Shown here piece by piece: positions 42,337 through 50,384 of a DNA stretch of 64,000 nt. Numbering within the stretch: position 1 is the first letter of the stretch; every line of letters starts with the position of its first letter. The stretch is taken from positions 39,140 through 103,139 of the forward strand of contig NZ_BSSA01000030.1 in the NCBI RefSeq assembly GCF_030268885.1, written 5' to 3'. This stretch comes from Kitasatospora phosalacinea. GTDB lineage: Bacteria > Actinomycetota > Actinomycetes > Streptomycetales > Streptomycetaceae. The position numbers and the translations under genes are program-made. The notes beneath the pieces were generated by a model, which worked only from the letters and a program-made list of their open reading frames with translations, searched no databases and had not been told where the DNA came from.

Positions 42337-43668
42337 GTGGTGTCCGGATCGGGGTCGGTGCGAGAGGCGGGGAGGTCGGTGGCGGTGGGCAGGACGGGGC
42401 GGTGGTGGGCGGTGCGGCCCGGGGAGTGGGGGTTCGCGGTGGCGGGGCTGGTACCGGCGCTGCTCGGCGGGGCGTACGCGTGGGCCGCGCTGTACGTCGG
42501 GGTGCTGCTGTCGCTGACCGTGGTCGGTCTGCCGGTGGTGGCGGCCGCCCTGACCGGGGCCAGGGCGCTGGGGCGGCCGCACCGGTGGCTGGCCGGGCGG
42601 CTGCTGGGTGCGCAGGTGCCCGACCCCGGGCCCGTGGTGCGGGCGCCGGGAGCGGTCGGGGCGCTCCGGGCGGCGCTCACCGACGTCGTGGCCTGGCGCA
42701 CCCTCGGCTACCTGCTGCTGCGACTGCCGCTGGGACTGCTCGGGGCCGCCCTCGTCCTGCTGCCGATCGGCTGCCTGTGGCTGCTCGGCTTCCCGCTGTG
42801 GCTGCGGCTGCTGGAGGACGGGCCGCACCCCGCCGGGGCGTTCGACCTGCTCGGACCGCTGCTGGGCCTGGCCGTGCTCGCCGCCGTCCCGCCCGCCGTC
42901 CGGCTGCTCGCCGGGGCCGAGCGGCGGCTCGCCCGCCACCTGCTCGGACCGGCCCGCGCCCAGCAGCGGGTCCGCGACCTGGAGGCCGCCCGCCACACCC
43001 TGCTCAGCACCGGGAGCGACCGGCTCCGCCGCCTCGAACGCGACCTGCACGACGGCACCCAGGCCCGCCTGGTCGCCGTCGCCATCACCCTCTCCCTCGC
43101 CGACGACGTCCTCGCCGACCCGCACCCCGACCCGGCGCGGCTGCGCGCCCTGGTCGACCGGGCCCGCCACCAGACCGACGACACCATCGCCGAACTGCGC
43201 GTCCTCACCCGCGGACTGCGACCCACCGGTCTCGACGGCGGACTCGCCGAGGCGCTGCCCGCGCTCGCCGCGGGCTGCGCCGTCCCCGTCACCCTCCGCC
43301 TCGACCTCCCGCGGCGTCCGGACGAGGCGGTCGAGCAGACCCTCTGGTACTGCGCGGCCGAGCTGCTCACCAACGTCACCCGGCACAGCGCCGCCCGCTC
43401 CGCCGAACTCACCCTCGAACCCGTCGCGGTCGGCACCGCCGGAGCCGTCGACACCGCCGGTGGCCGCCGCGAGCTGATCCGCCTGACCGTCCGGGACGAC
43501 GGCCGCGGCGGGGCCGCCCCCGACCCGGGTGCCGCCGCGGACGCCGCCGCGGGCAGCGGCCTCGCCGGACTGGCCGAACGCCTCGCCGCCGTCGACGGCC
43601 GCCTACGGGTCGACAGCCCGCCCGGCGGCCCCACCACCGTCACCGCCGAACTGCCCGCCCGGCTGTGA
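42337..43668 (+). CDS. NarL-type sensor histidine kinase
   Basis: The product has up to 443 residues. Four or more helices in the first 190 residues form a membrane sensor. The HisKA_3 domain has LERDLHDGTQARLVAVAITLSLA with His238, and the ATPase domain LWYCAAELLTNVTRHSAARSAELTLE (N box) and VRDDGRGGAA (G1), then GLAGLAERLAAVDGRL. The translational start is uncertain: GTG 42337 gives the longest product, while GTG 42385 has GGGGAGG at better spacing. It follows the ABC permease by 22 bp. The likely partner response regulator is 2.2 kb away on the opposite strand, not adjacent. Confidence 0.85.
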   Translation: MVSGSGSVREAGRSVAVGRTGRWWAVRPGEWGFAVAGLVPALLGGAYAWAALYVGVLLSLTVVGLPVVAAALTGARALGRPHRWLAGRLLGAQVPDPGPVVRAPGAVGALRAALTDVVAWRTLGYLLLRLPLGLLGAALVLLPIGCLWLLGFPLWLRLLEDGPHPAGAFDLLGPLLGLAVLAAVPPAVRLLAGAERRLARHLLGPARAQQRVRDLEAARHTLLSTGSDRLRRLERDLHDGTQARLVAVAITLSLADDVLADPHPDPARLRALVDRARHQTDDTIAELRVLTRGLRPTGLDGGLAEALPALAAGCAVPVTLRLDLPRRPDEAVEQTLWYCAAELLTNVTRHSAARSAELTLEPVAVGTAGAVDTAGGRRELIRLTVRDDGRGGAAPDPGAAADAAAGSGLAGLAERLAAVDGRLRVDSPPGGPTTVTAELPARL

Positions 43669-44526
43669 GCCGGGCCCGCCCCGCAGCCCGGCCGGGCCCG
43701 CGGCCGGGGCGCGGCCCGGCGGGGGCCCGAGCGGCGGTCGCGGCTCCCGGCCGCCCGGACCGTTGCGGACGGCGCGCGGGGAGGCGCCGAGCTCGCGGCG
43801 GCACGCCTTGTTGAACGCCTGGAGGTCGGGGATGCCGACCGACGCCGCGACGGCGGGGATGGACAGGGTGGTGGCCTGCAGGAAGTGGCGGGCCCGCTCC
43901 ATCCGCCGGGCGCGCAGGTAGCCGACCACGGTGCTCCCGGTGGCGGCGCGGAAGAGCCTGGTCAGGTGGTTGTGCGAGACGCCCGCCGCCCTCGCGATCT
44001 CCGCCACGCCCAGCGGCCCGGCCAGGCGCGCCTCGATCACCGCCAGGGCGGTCGCGACCGCCGGATGGGGCGCGGCGGCGTCGGGCGTGCGCGGCGGGGC
44101 CAGCTGGGCCACCCGCCACAGCGCCGCCCAGACCTCGGCCGTCGCGCGGGCCGGTGAGTGCGGCCAGGCCGCCAGTGCGCTGTTCAACTGCGCGGCGAGC
44201 GGCGCGAGTTCGGCTCCGGCGTCCTGGATCACCGGAATGCCGGTCGGCGGACCGGCCGATCCGAGGCGCAGGTGCACGTACAGGTGCTCGGAGCGGCCCC
44301 GGTAGCGGTAGCGCACCGTGCTGCCGGGCGGGACGAGGCTGACCCGGCCCGGGCGGATCGCGTGCGCGGTGCCGTCCACCGTCAGGTCGGCCTCGTAGCC
44401 GTAGAGGTGCAGCTGCCACAGGTTCGGCAGCGAGAACACGTCCGTACGGTCGGCGCAGCCGTGCACGCCGATGCCGACGGCGGCCAGGCCGGGAGGTTCG
44501 TCGAGGTGGGCGAGTGCGGTGTCCAC
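43603..44526 (-). CDS. AraC-family regulator (divergent from PhyH gene)
   Basis: The product has 307 residues. The N-terminal cupin-like ligand domain includes LHLYGYEADLTVDGTAHAIRPGRVSLVPPGSTVRYRY. The C-terminal double helix-turn-helix is GVAEIARAAGVSHNHLTRLFRAATGSTVVGYLRARRMERARHFLQATTLSIPAVAASVGIPDLQAFNKACRRELGASPRAVR. A Pro/Gly-rich tail of about 50 residues continues over 66 bp of the histidine kinase gene on the other strand. Start GTG 44526. It is probably the regulator of the divergent PhyH gene and its small downstream partner. No HTH residues are missing. Confidence 0.8.
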   Translation of the reverse strand: MDTALAHLDEPPGLAAVGIGVHGCADRTDVFSLPNLWQLHLYGYEADLTVDGTAHAIRPGRVSLVPPGSTVRYRYRGRSEHLYVHLRLGSAGPPTGIPVIQDAGAELAPLAAQLNSALAAWPHSPARATAEVWAALWRVAQLAPPRTPDAAAPHPAVATALAVIEARLAGPLGVAEIARAAGVSHNHLTRLFRAATGSTVVGYLRARRMERARHFLQATTLSIPAVAASVGIPDLQAFNKACRRELGASPRAVRNGPGGREPRPPLGPPPGRAPAAGPAGLRGGPGSQPGGQFGGDGGGAAGRAVDP

Positions 44527-44680
44527 GCCCGAGTTCTACCACCCCGCCTGCCGCCCCGGTCCGCCGCCGTCCCCGTCCCCGGCGACGGCCCCCGGCGGGG
44601 CGGCGGACGGTGAAAACCGACCAGTGGACGGCGAACCTGGCCCACCCGCGGAGCGGGCCCGCGGCCCTAGCGTCCTCGCC

Positions 44681-45496
44681 ATGGACAACGAACCGATCCT
44701 GCTCGACTCGGTCCGGATGGCCCGCTTCGTGGCCCGCGGCTCCCTCCGGCTGGACGCGGTCGTGCCCGCGGACCTGAACGCCGAGGCGCTGACCGTGCTG
44801 GCGCAGGAGGTGCCCCCGGTCCCGTACGGGACGCCCCTGGCGCGGGCGTACGCCCCCGACTCCTTCCCCGCCAGGCTGCTGGCGGTCCCGCAGGTCGCGG
44901 GCGCGCTGCGCAGCCTGGTCGGCCCCGGACCGCTCGTGGACCACCACGCCGTCCACGTCCGGGAGCCCCGCGGCGGGGACGCGCAGCCGCTGCACGCGGA
45001 CGCCATCATCGACGTCAGGCCGGACGCCTTCGACGTGCAACTCATGTACTACCCGCAGGAGGTGACGCTGGAGATGGGCGGCACGCTCAGCGTCCCCGGC
45101 AGCCACCTGCGCCGGACCAACGAGACCGACACCGGCCGCTACCAGAACCTCCGCGGCCAGGACCGGCTGGTCTGCCCGGCCGGGACGGTGGTGTTCGTGC
45201 ACCACGGCCTCTGGCACGGCGGCCGCCGCAACGACAGCGACACCACCCGCTACATGTTCAAGATCCGCTTCAACCCGACGGTCCGCCAGCGCCTCCTGTG
45301 GGACACCTCGGACCTGCACGACCCGCGCGTGCGCGCCGAACTGGACGTCCACTTCCCCTGGTACGAACAGGCCACCGGCCGCCTGGAGCGCTACAACCGC
45401 GCCCTGCTGTGGCGCGAACTGACCGGCGACCCCGACTTCGACCTCGACCACTGGGTGACCAGGGTCTCCAACCGGCCCCAGGAGGCGACGGCATGA
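44681..45496 (+). CDS. PhyH-like 2-oxoglutarate/Fe(II) oxygenase
   Basis: The product has 271 residues. PLHADAIIDV gives His105-x-Asp107, and HHGLWHGGRRNDSDTTRYMFKIRF gives the distal His (about 179) and the 2-oxoglutarate Arg. GGTLSVPGSHLRRTNETD is a typical PhyH core strand. It belongs to phytanoyl-CoA dioxygenase-like proteins and is divergent from an AraC gene, an arrangement seen for substrate-induced oxygenases. TAGCGT lies 7 nt before the ATG and there is no Shine-Dalgarno sequence, so the mRNA may be leaderless. It overlaps the next gene by 4 bp. Confidence 0.8.
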   Translation: MDNEPILLDSVRMARFVARGSLRLDAVVPADLNAEALTVLAQEVPPVPYGTPLARAYAPDSFPARLLAVPQVAGALRSLVGPGPLVDHHAVHVREPRGGDAQPLHADAIIDVRPDAFDVQLMYYPQEVTLEMGGTLSVPGSHLRRTNETDTGRYQNLRGQDRLVCPAGTVVFVHHGLWHGGRRNDSDTTRYMFKIRFNPTVRQRLLWDTSDLHDPRVRAELDVHFPWYEQATGRLERYNRALLWRELTGDPDFDLDHWVTRVSNRPQEATA

Positions 45497-45831
45497 CGGC
45501 CGACCCCCGCACGGACACCGCCCCCGCCCCCGTCCTCCGCCAGCAGGTGCTCGTGCTGTACCTGAGCACCTCCGCACTGGACTCCGAGGTGCTCGGCTGG
45601 TCGCGCTACGACGGCACCGGTCGCACCTCCCCGACCACGGGGGACGGCGCGGAGCCGCCCTACGGCACCGGACTCGACGCGCTCAAGGACGGCTGGCGGC
45701 TGATCCAGGCCGCCCAGCTCCTGCCGCCCCACCCGGGCCACGAGTACGACGTCTCCTTCCTCAAGCACGAGTTCTTCCTCGAACGGATCGAACGGATCGA
45801 ACGGGTCGAGGACCCCCGCACCGGCGCGTGA
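45493..45831 (+). CDS. Small conserved hypothetical protein in the PhyH unit
   Basis: The product has 112 residues. DALKDGWRLIQAAQLLPPHPGHEYDVSFLKHEFFLERI resembles small streptomycete proteins of unknown function that begin with VLVLYLSTSALDSEVLGWSRYDG. The ATG overlaps the PhyH stop (ATGA), so it is coupled to the oxygenase and may help its maturation or be a subunit. The C terminus contains the short repeat ERIERIERVE from tandem gaacggatc units. Confidence 0.65.
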   Translation: MTADPRTDTAPAPVLRQQVLVLYLSTSALDSEVLGWSRYDGTGRTSPTTGDGAEPPYGTGLDALKDGWRLIQAAQLLPPHPGHEYDVSFLKHEFFLERIERIERVEDPRTGA

Positions 45832-45880
45832 CGGGCCCCGGCGGGTGTCGGGCCCTGGCGGGTGTCGGCCCGGCCGGCGG

Positions 45881-46543
45881 TCAGGCCGGCCCGGACAGGT
45901 ACGCCAGTACCGCCAGCACCCGCCGGTTGTCCGACGGGGAGGCGAGCAGCCCGAACTTCGCGAACACCGAGGCGACGTGCTTCTCCACCGCGCGCTCCGA
46001 CACCGACAGGCGCTCGGCCACCGCCCGGTTCGACCGGCCCTCCGCCATCAGCGCCAGGACCTCCCGCTCGCGGGAGGTCAGTGCGTCGACCGCGCTGCGG
46101 CGGCGGGCCCGCACCAGGTGGCCGACCACCTCCGGGTCCAGCGCGGTGCCGCCCGCCGCGACCCGGTGCAGGGCCTCCACGAACTCCGAGGTGCGGGCCA
46201 CCCGCTCCTTCAGCAGGTAGCCGACCCCGGCCGCGCCGTCCGCCAGCAGCCGCTCCGCCCAGGAGGGCTCCAGGTGCTGGGAGAAGACCAGCACCCCGAC
46301 CCCCGGGTGCGACTCCCGGATCCGCAGCGCCGCCCGGAGGCCCTCGTCGGTGTGGGTCGGCGGCATCCGCACGTCCACCACCGCGACCTGCGGACGGTGC
46401 GCCGCGACCGCCGCCAGCAGGTCCTCCGCGGTGGCGACCGCCGCGAGGACCGCGCAGCCGCGCACCGCCAGCAACTCCGCCATGCCGTCCCGGAGCACCG
46501 CCGAGTCCTCGGCCAGCACCACCCGCAGCCGTTCCTCCGTCAT
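45881..46543 (-). CDS. NarL/LuxR response regulator
   Basis: The product has 220 residues. The receiver domain has the acidic pair in VVLAEDSAVLRDG, phosphoacceptor Asp57 in VAVVDVRMPP, the conserved Ser/Thr in VLVFSQ and Lys in YLLKERV. The LuxR helix-turn-helix is ALTSREREVLALMAEGRSNRAVAERLSVSERAVEKHVASVFAKFGL. Sensor kinases are often located next to their regulators. Here the nearest NarL-type histidine kinase lies at 42337-43668 on the other strand, and I suggest the two are cognate. Confidence 0.88.
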   Translation of the reverse strand: MTEERLRVVLAEDSAVLRDGMAELLAVRGCAVLAAVATAEDLLAAVAAHRPQVAVVDVRMPPTHTDEGLRAALRIRESHPGVGVLVFSQHLEPSWAERLLADGAAGVGYLLKERVARTSEFVEALHRVAAGGTALDPEVVGHLVRARRRSAVDALTSREREVLALMAEGRSNRAVAERLSVSERAVEKHVASVFAKFGLLASPSDNRRVLAVLAYLSGPA

Positions 46544-46573
46544 CCCCCCATTGTGGCCCGGCCCGAACGCCCG

Positions 46574-46744
46574 TCAGTCCACCGGCGCCGCCCGGCGCCT
46601 GACCACCCGCGGGCCCTCGTCCGCGGAGACCGGCCACAGCCGGATCCGCACCCGGCGCTGTCGCACGCAGTCGCAGGGGTCGACCGGCCCGGCGGGCCCC
46701 GGGAACCGGTTCGCGAAGACCTGCCGGGGCTGCTTCTCGTCCAT
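46574..46744 (-). CDS. 56-residue basic Cys-containing small protein
   Basis: The product has 56 residues: MDEKQPRQVFANRFPG... with the central DPCDCVRQRRVRIRLWPVSADEG and an Arg-rich end. Two Cys separated by one residue (C-D-C) and a strongly basic strand suggest a small nucleic-acid or metal-binding protein. All third positions but a few are G or C. The ATG at 46744 is preceded by GGGTGGG. It lies between the response regulator and the divergent TmrB-like gene. I infer a real gene from codon use and ribosome site; function unknown. Confidence 0.6.
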   Translation of the reverse strand: MDEKQPRQVFANRFPGPAGPVDPCDCVRQRRVRIRLWPVSADEGPRVVRRRAAPVD

Positions 46745-46806
46745 CCGCCCACCCTACGGACCCACCGGGGCCCGGGGCAGGGGGATGGTGCGTACGATGG
46801 CGAACC

Positions 46807-47439
46807 GTGCTGATCTGGATCAACGGGCCGTTCGGCGGGGGCAAGACCCAGACCGCCCACCACCTGGCCCACCGCCTGCCCGGCGCCGCGATCTGCGACC
46901 CCGAGCACCTCGGCTTCGGGCTGCGCCGGATGCTCCCGCCCGACCTGCGCGGCGACTTCCAGGACCTGCCCGCCTGGCGCCGCGGCACCGTCGAGGTCCT
47001 CGACCTCGCCGCCCGCGAACACCCCGGTCCGGTGCTCGTCCCGATGACCGTCACCGACACCCGCTACTTCGCCGAGACCGTCGGACGGCTGCGCGAACTC
47101 GGCCACGACGTGCGGCACTTCACCCTGCTCGCCGACCGCGCCACCGTCCTGCGCCGCCTCGCCGAACGCGACCTCGTCCACCGCCTGCGCCGCCTGGCCG
47201 GGCTGAACGGCCCGCGCCCGCGCGAGAGCTTCGCCGTCGCCCGGCTGGACGACTGCCTCACCCGCCTCGCCGCCCCCGCCTTCGCCACCCACCTCACCAC
47301 CGACCGCCTGAGCATCCGGCAGACCGCCGAGCGCATCGCCGACCTCGCGGGCCTGCACCTGCGCCCCGACACCGACTCCCCGCTGCGGGCGAGCCTGCGC
47401 CGGGCCGCGGTGAAGGTCCGTCACATCCGCCTGGGCTAG
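46807..47439 (+). CDS. TmrB-like P-loop ATPase
   Basis: The product has 210 residues. MLIWINGPFGGGKTQTAHHLAHRL has the Walker A motif at residues 7-15. FGLRRMLPPDLRGDFQDLPAWRRGTVEVLDLAA and VLVPMTVTD are typical of TmrB/AAA_18-like proteins. Bacillus TmrB gives tunicamycin resistance by binding the drug; similar streptomycete proteins are common and often unassigned. The start is GTG 46807 without Shine-Dalgarno; TACGAT lies 8 nt upstream, so the mRNA may be leaderless. Confidence 0.8.
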   Translation: MLIWINGPFGGGKTQTAHHLAHRLPGAAICDPEHLGFGLRRMLPPDLRGDFQDLPAWRRGTVEVLDLAAREHPGPVLVPMTVTDTRYFAETVGRLRELGHDVRHFTLLADRATVLRRLAERDLVHRLRRLAGLNGPRPRESFAVARLDDCLTRLAAPAFATHLTTDRLSIRQTAERIADLAGLHLRPDTDSPLRASLRRAAVKVRHIRLG

Positions 47440-47501
47440 GAACGGCCCGGAGGCGTGCCGCGTCCTCCGGCGTCCCGGGCCGCTGCGGGTGCCGGGGCCC
47501 G

Positions 47502-48098
47502 TCAGGCCCGCGGTTCCAGGGGCGGCCGGTCGTGGGCCTGCCCGATGACCTGCTCGGCGAGTTCGCGGGCGGCTGCGGCCGGGTCGGTCGCGGGGCGGGT
47601 CGCGCCGGCGGCGAGTGCGCCGTCGACGAGCAGCAGCAGTTGGTCGCCGGCGGCGGCGGGCCGGGGGTGGCCGAGGCGGGCGAGTTCGGCGGCGAACAGG
47701 GCGGCGACGCGTTCGCGGTACTCGCGGGTGACGGCGTGGCCGGGGTGCTCGGGGTCGGCGAGGGCGAGGTCGGCGGCGAGGTAGCGGCAGCCGCGGTAGC
47801 CGTCCCCGGCGACGATCTCGCCGATCCGGTCGAAGACCGCCAGCAGCCGGGCGCGCGGGTCGTGGCCCGCGGCGTCCATGGTCCGCCGGTAGCGGGCCTC
47901 GTCCTCGGCGGCGCTGCGCCGCAGCACCTCGGTGATCAGGCCGTCCTTGCCGCCGAAGTGCTCGTACAGCGAGCGGCGGGCGACGCCTGCGCCCTTGAGC
48001 AGCGCGTCCACGCCGACGCCCATGCCGTGCTGGTACGTCAACTCCTGGGCGGCGTCGAGGAGTCGCTGTCGGGGGCCGGGTTCGGTGCGGGTGCTCAT
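47502..48098 (-). CDS. TetR-family regulator
   Basis: The product has 198 residues. The helix-turn-helix is RLLDAAQELTYQHGMGVGVDALLKGAGVARRSLYEHFGGKDGLI. The C-terminal domain (about 75-190) contains YRRTMDAAGHDPRARLLAVFDRIGEIVAG and GCRYLAADLALA, a TetR_C-type ligand domain with a Cys near 105. The ATG at 48098 lacks a good ribosome site. It is divergent from the alcohol dehydrogenase gene across a promoter with two operator copies, so it most likely represses that gene and itself. Confidence 0.88.
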   Translation of the reverse strand: MSTRTEPGPRQRLLDAAQELTYQHGMGVGVDALLKGAGVARRSLYEHFGGKDGLITEVLRRSAAEDEARYRRTMDAAGHDPRARLLAVFDRIGEIVAGDGYRGCRYLAADLALADPEHPGHAVTREYRERVAALFAAELARLGHPRPAAAGDQLLLLVDGALAAGATRPATDPAAAARELAEQVIGQAHDRPPLEPRA

Positions 48099-48117
48099 GG
48101 GTTCAGGGTGCCAGGGG

Positions 48118-48178
48118 TTGACCGGTAGATCAACCGGTCTATACATTCACGGCCGACAGTGATAGACCGACTGTTCTA
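48118..48178 (+). promoter_or_regulatory. Dehydrogenase promoter with two TetR operators
   Basis: TTGACC (48118-48123) and TATACA (48140-48145) are 16 nt apart. TAGATCAACCGGTCTA (48126-48141) fills the spacer, and TAGACCGACTGTTCTA (48163-48178) follows the likely start site. They match TAGA-Y-C-R-A-C-Y-G-K-TCTA and their centres are 37 bp apart. Confidence 0.65.
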
Positions 48179-48194
48179 TCTACGAGGAGTCCCC

Positions 48195-49253
48195 GTGTCA
48201 CCTCGCACCACCACGGACGTGACCGCCCCCGCGCGGATGCGCAGCTACCACGTCGACAGCGGCGCCGGCATCGACGGCCTCACCCTGCGCGAGCACCCCG
48301 TCCCCGCGCCCGGACCGGGCCAGGTCCTGGTCGCGGTCCGGGCCGTCTCGCCCAGCTACCGCGACCTGCTGGTCCTCGGCGGCCGGTACGTGCTCCCCGT
48401 CCGGCCCGACGTCGTGCCCGTCGCGGAAGGGGCGGGCGAGGTCGTCGCGCTCGGGCCCGGCGTCGACACCGTCCTGGTCGGTGACCGGGTGACGGCGTCG
48501 CTCTTCCCGAGCTGGCAGGACGGCCCGTTCGGCCTGCTGCACCTGCCGCAGCTCGGCGGCACGCTGGACGGGCTGCTCACCGAGTACGCGCTGCTCGACG
48601 CGCACGCGCTGGTCCCGGTGCCCGCGCACCTCTCGTACGCCGAGGCGGCGACCCTGCCCTGCGTCGCCGTGACCGCGTGGAACGCGCTCACCGGCGACGG
48701 CGGACTGCGCCCCGGCCAGACCGTGGTCACCCAGGGATCGGGCGGGGTGTCGCTGTTCGCCCTGCAACTCGCGCGGGCGCTCGGCGCCCGGGTGGTCGCC
48801 ACCACCAGCGGGCCCGCCAAGGCCGCGCGGCTGGCCGCGCTCGGGGCGGACCGGGTGGTCGACTACCGCGCCGAACCGGACTGGCCCGCCGCCGTCCGCG
48901 ACGCCACCGGCGGTGCCGGCGCGGACCGGGTGGTCGACGTGGTCGGCCGGCTCGACGAGTCGGTGCGCGCCGTCGCCCTCGGCGGGCACATCGCGATGGT
49001 CGGCTTCGTCTCGGAGACCGCCCCGCCGATCGACGCCCGGCGGCTCTTCGCTTCCGGCGCGGTCCTGCGGCCGGTCGCGGTCGGCAGCCGCGCGCAGTTC
49101 CGCGAACTCACCAAGGTCGTCGAGCAGCACCGGATCCGCCCGGTGATCGACCGGTCCTTCCCCTTCGACCGGGCCGTGGACGCCTTCCGGCACTACGCCT
49201 CCGGCTCGGCCTTCGGCAAGGTGGTGATCGAACTGCCGCCCCCCGCGGCTTGA
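48195..49253 (+). CDS. Zn-dependent alcohol dehydrogenase-like NAD(P) oxidoreductase (MDR family)
   Basis: The product has 352 residues. The N-terminal GroES-like domain includes DVVPVAEGAGEVVALGPGVDTVLVGDRV. The nucleotide-binding domain has TLPCVAVTAWNAL and TVVTQGSGGVSLFALQLARALGARVVATTSG. The usual catalytic zinc ligands are absent, and the sequence resembles quinone-oxidoreductase/crotonyl-type MDR enzymes that act on small carbonyls or alkenes. The start is GTG with GAGGAG 5 nt before it. It is regulated by the divergent TetR. The substrate probably resembles the TetR ligand. Confidence 0.85.
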   Translation: MSPRTTTDVTAPARMRSYHVDSGAGIDGLTLREHPVPAPGPGQVLVAVRAVSPSYRDLLVLGGRYVLPVRPDVVPVAEGAGEVVALGPGVDTVLVGDRVTASLFPSWQDGPFGLLHLPQLGGTLDGLLTEYALLDAHALVPVPAHLSYAEAATLPCVAVTAWNALTGDGGLRPGQTVVTQGSGGVSLFALQLARALGARVVATTSGPAKAARLAALGADRVVDYRAEPDWPAAVRDATGGAGADRVVDVVGRLDESVRAVALGGHIAMVGFVSETAPPIDARRLFASGAVLRPVAVGSRAQFRELTKVVEQHRIRPVIDRSFPFDRAVDAFRHYASGSAFGKVVIELPPPAA

Positions 49254-49309
49254 GGCCCCCACCGCGGACGCGCGGGCGCCGTCGCCCACCCGCCCGACCC
49301 CGGCGGCCT

Positions 49310-49621
49310 TCAGGCGCCCTCCTCCGGGATTTCCACGATCACCAGGGTGCCCCGGCTGCCCGGCCCGACCGCGTGCGCGGTGTCCGCCGGGACGGTGAAC
49401 AGCTCGCCGGTGCGGAGCGGGACCGGGGCGCTGTCCACCAGCAGTTCCAGGCGGCCGTCGAGGACGAGGAGGGTCTCGGCGGTGCGGTGGCGTTCCTCCG
49501 GCAGCGGGGTGCCGTCCATCCGCAGGACCTTCACGCAGGCCGCGCCGGCCCGGCCGACCGGGAGCGAGTCCCACGCCCCCGGGAGCCGGGCCGCCACGTC
49601 CGACAGGTTGAGCACACTCAT
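49310..49621 (-). CDS. Small cupin protein
   Basis: The product has 103 residues and a single cupin barrel. Motif 1 is EERHRTAETLLVLDGRLELLVD (His, Glu) and motif 2 GELFTVPADTAHAVGPGSRG with the distal His. It resembles small cupin_2 proteins that bind a metal and a small molecule, often as isomerases, decarboxylases or sensors. The context gives no clear substrate. It is convergent with the dehydrogenase gene. Confidence 0.75.
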   Translation of the reverse strand: MSVLNLSDVAARLPGAWDSLPVGRAGAACVKVLRMDGTPLPEERHRTAETLLVLDGRLELLVDSAPVPLRTGELFTVPADTAHAVGPGSRGTLVIVEIPEEGA

Positions 49622-49768
49622 GGCACGCGCCTTCCGGCAGGCCCGCGCGGGGAACCGGGGGCCCGCCCGTCGAGTTGACCGGACGGCCCGAAACTACCCG
49701 TCCGGGGGCGGGAGTTGGTCGACCGTTCGGTAAAGACCGCGGCCGGGCGGGATCAGTGCGGGGAGGGA

Positions 49769-50254
49769 TCAGCGCGGGGCGGGCCCGGCGAGGGCGTCCC
49801 AGCGGGTGAAGCCCGCGGTGAACAGGGCGCGGACGGCGGCGGTCTCGGCGGGCGTCCAGGATTCGGGGTCGGAGGTCGGGTCGAGCGCCGTGCCGCCGAA
49901 CAGCTTGTCGTAGGCGCTGTCGTGCACCGGGCCCTCGGCGGGCAGGGCGCCGGGCAGGTCGGTGAAGAAGTTCCAGGTGTCGAGGAGGAGCCGGCAGCTC
50001 GCGGGCGGCTGCCGCTCGGGGGCTTCGGTCCAGAGGCGGGCGGCGGTCAGGTCGAGGGTGTTCCCCGCGCCCCAGAAGAAGTCCAGCCCGTGGTGCAGGC
50101 AGTGGGCCTCGGCCGCGGCCGGGTCGGGGAAGCGCAGCAGGAGACCGTCCGGGCCGGTGAGGAAGGTGTCGGGCTCGTCGTTCTCGCCGAGGCGCCACAG
50201 CAGGGTCGGGTCACCGGTGGGGGTCAGGACGCGGTACGGATAGTGGTCGGGCAC
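49769..50254 (-). CDS. Conserved hypothetical protein
   Basis: The product has 161 residues. VPDHYPYRVLTPTGDPTLLWRLGENDEPDTFLTGPDGLLLRF and the second half (LLLDTWNFFTDLPGAL, DSAYDKLFGGTALDPTS) contain many aromatics and suggest a soluble globular protein. I do not recognise the family. The GTG at 50254 has TACCCT 6 nt upstream, a probable leaderless start. It is divergent from the cyclophilin gene. Confidence 0.65.
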   Translation of the reverse strand: MPDHYPYRVLTPTGDPTLLWRLGENDEPDTFLTGPDGLLLRFPDPAAAEAHCLHHGLDFFWGAGNTLDLTAARLWTEAPERQPPASCRLLLDTWNFFTDLPGALPAEGPVHDSAYDKLFGGTALDPTSDPESWTPAETAAVRALFTAGFTRWDALAGPAPR

Positions 50255-50384
50255 GGGGCGAGGGTAGCCCGGCGGGGTGGCGGGGTGGGTTGCGGGGCGG
50301 TAACTGCGACAATGGACGGCGACGATCTTCGGGTCTGCGCACCGGACAGTGAGCAGACAGCAACAGACAGACAGTGAGGTTGCC

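Noticed and set aside
46807..47439. Tunicamycin resistance gene tmrB
   Set aside because: The family is broad in streptomycetes, and without a biosynthetic cluster the resistance name is not supported.
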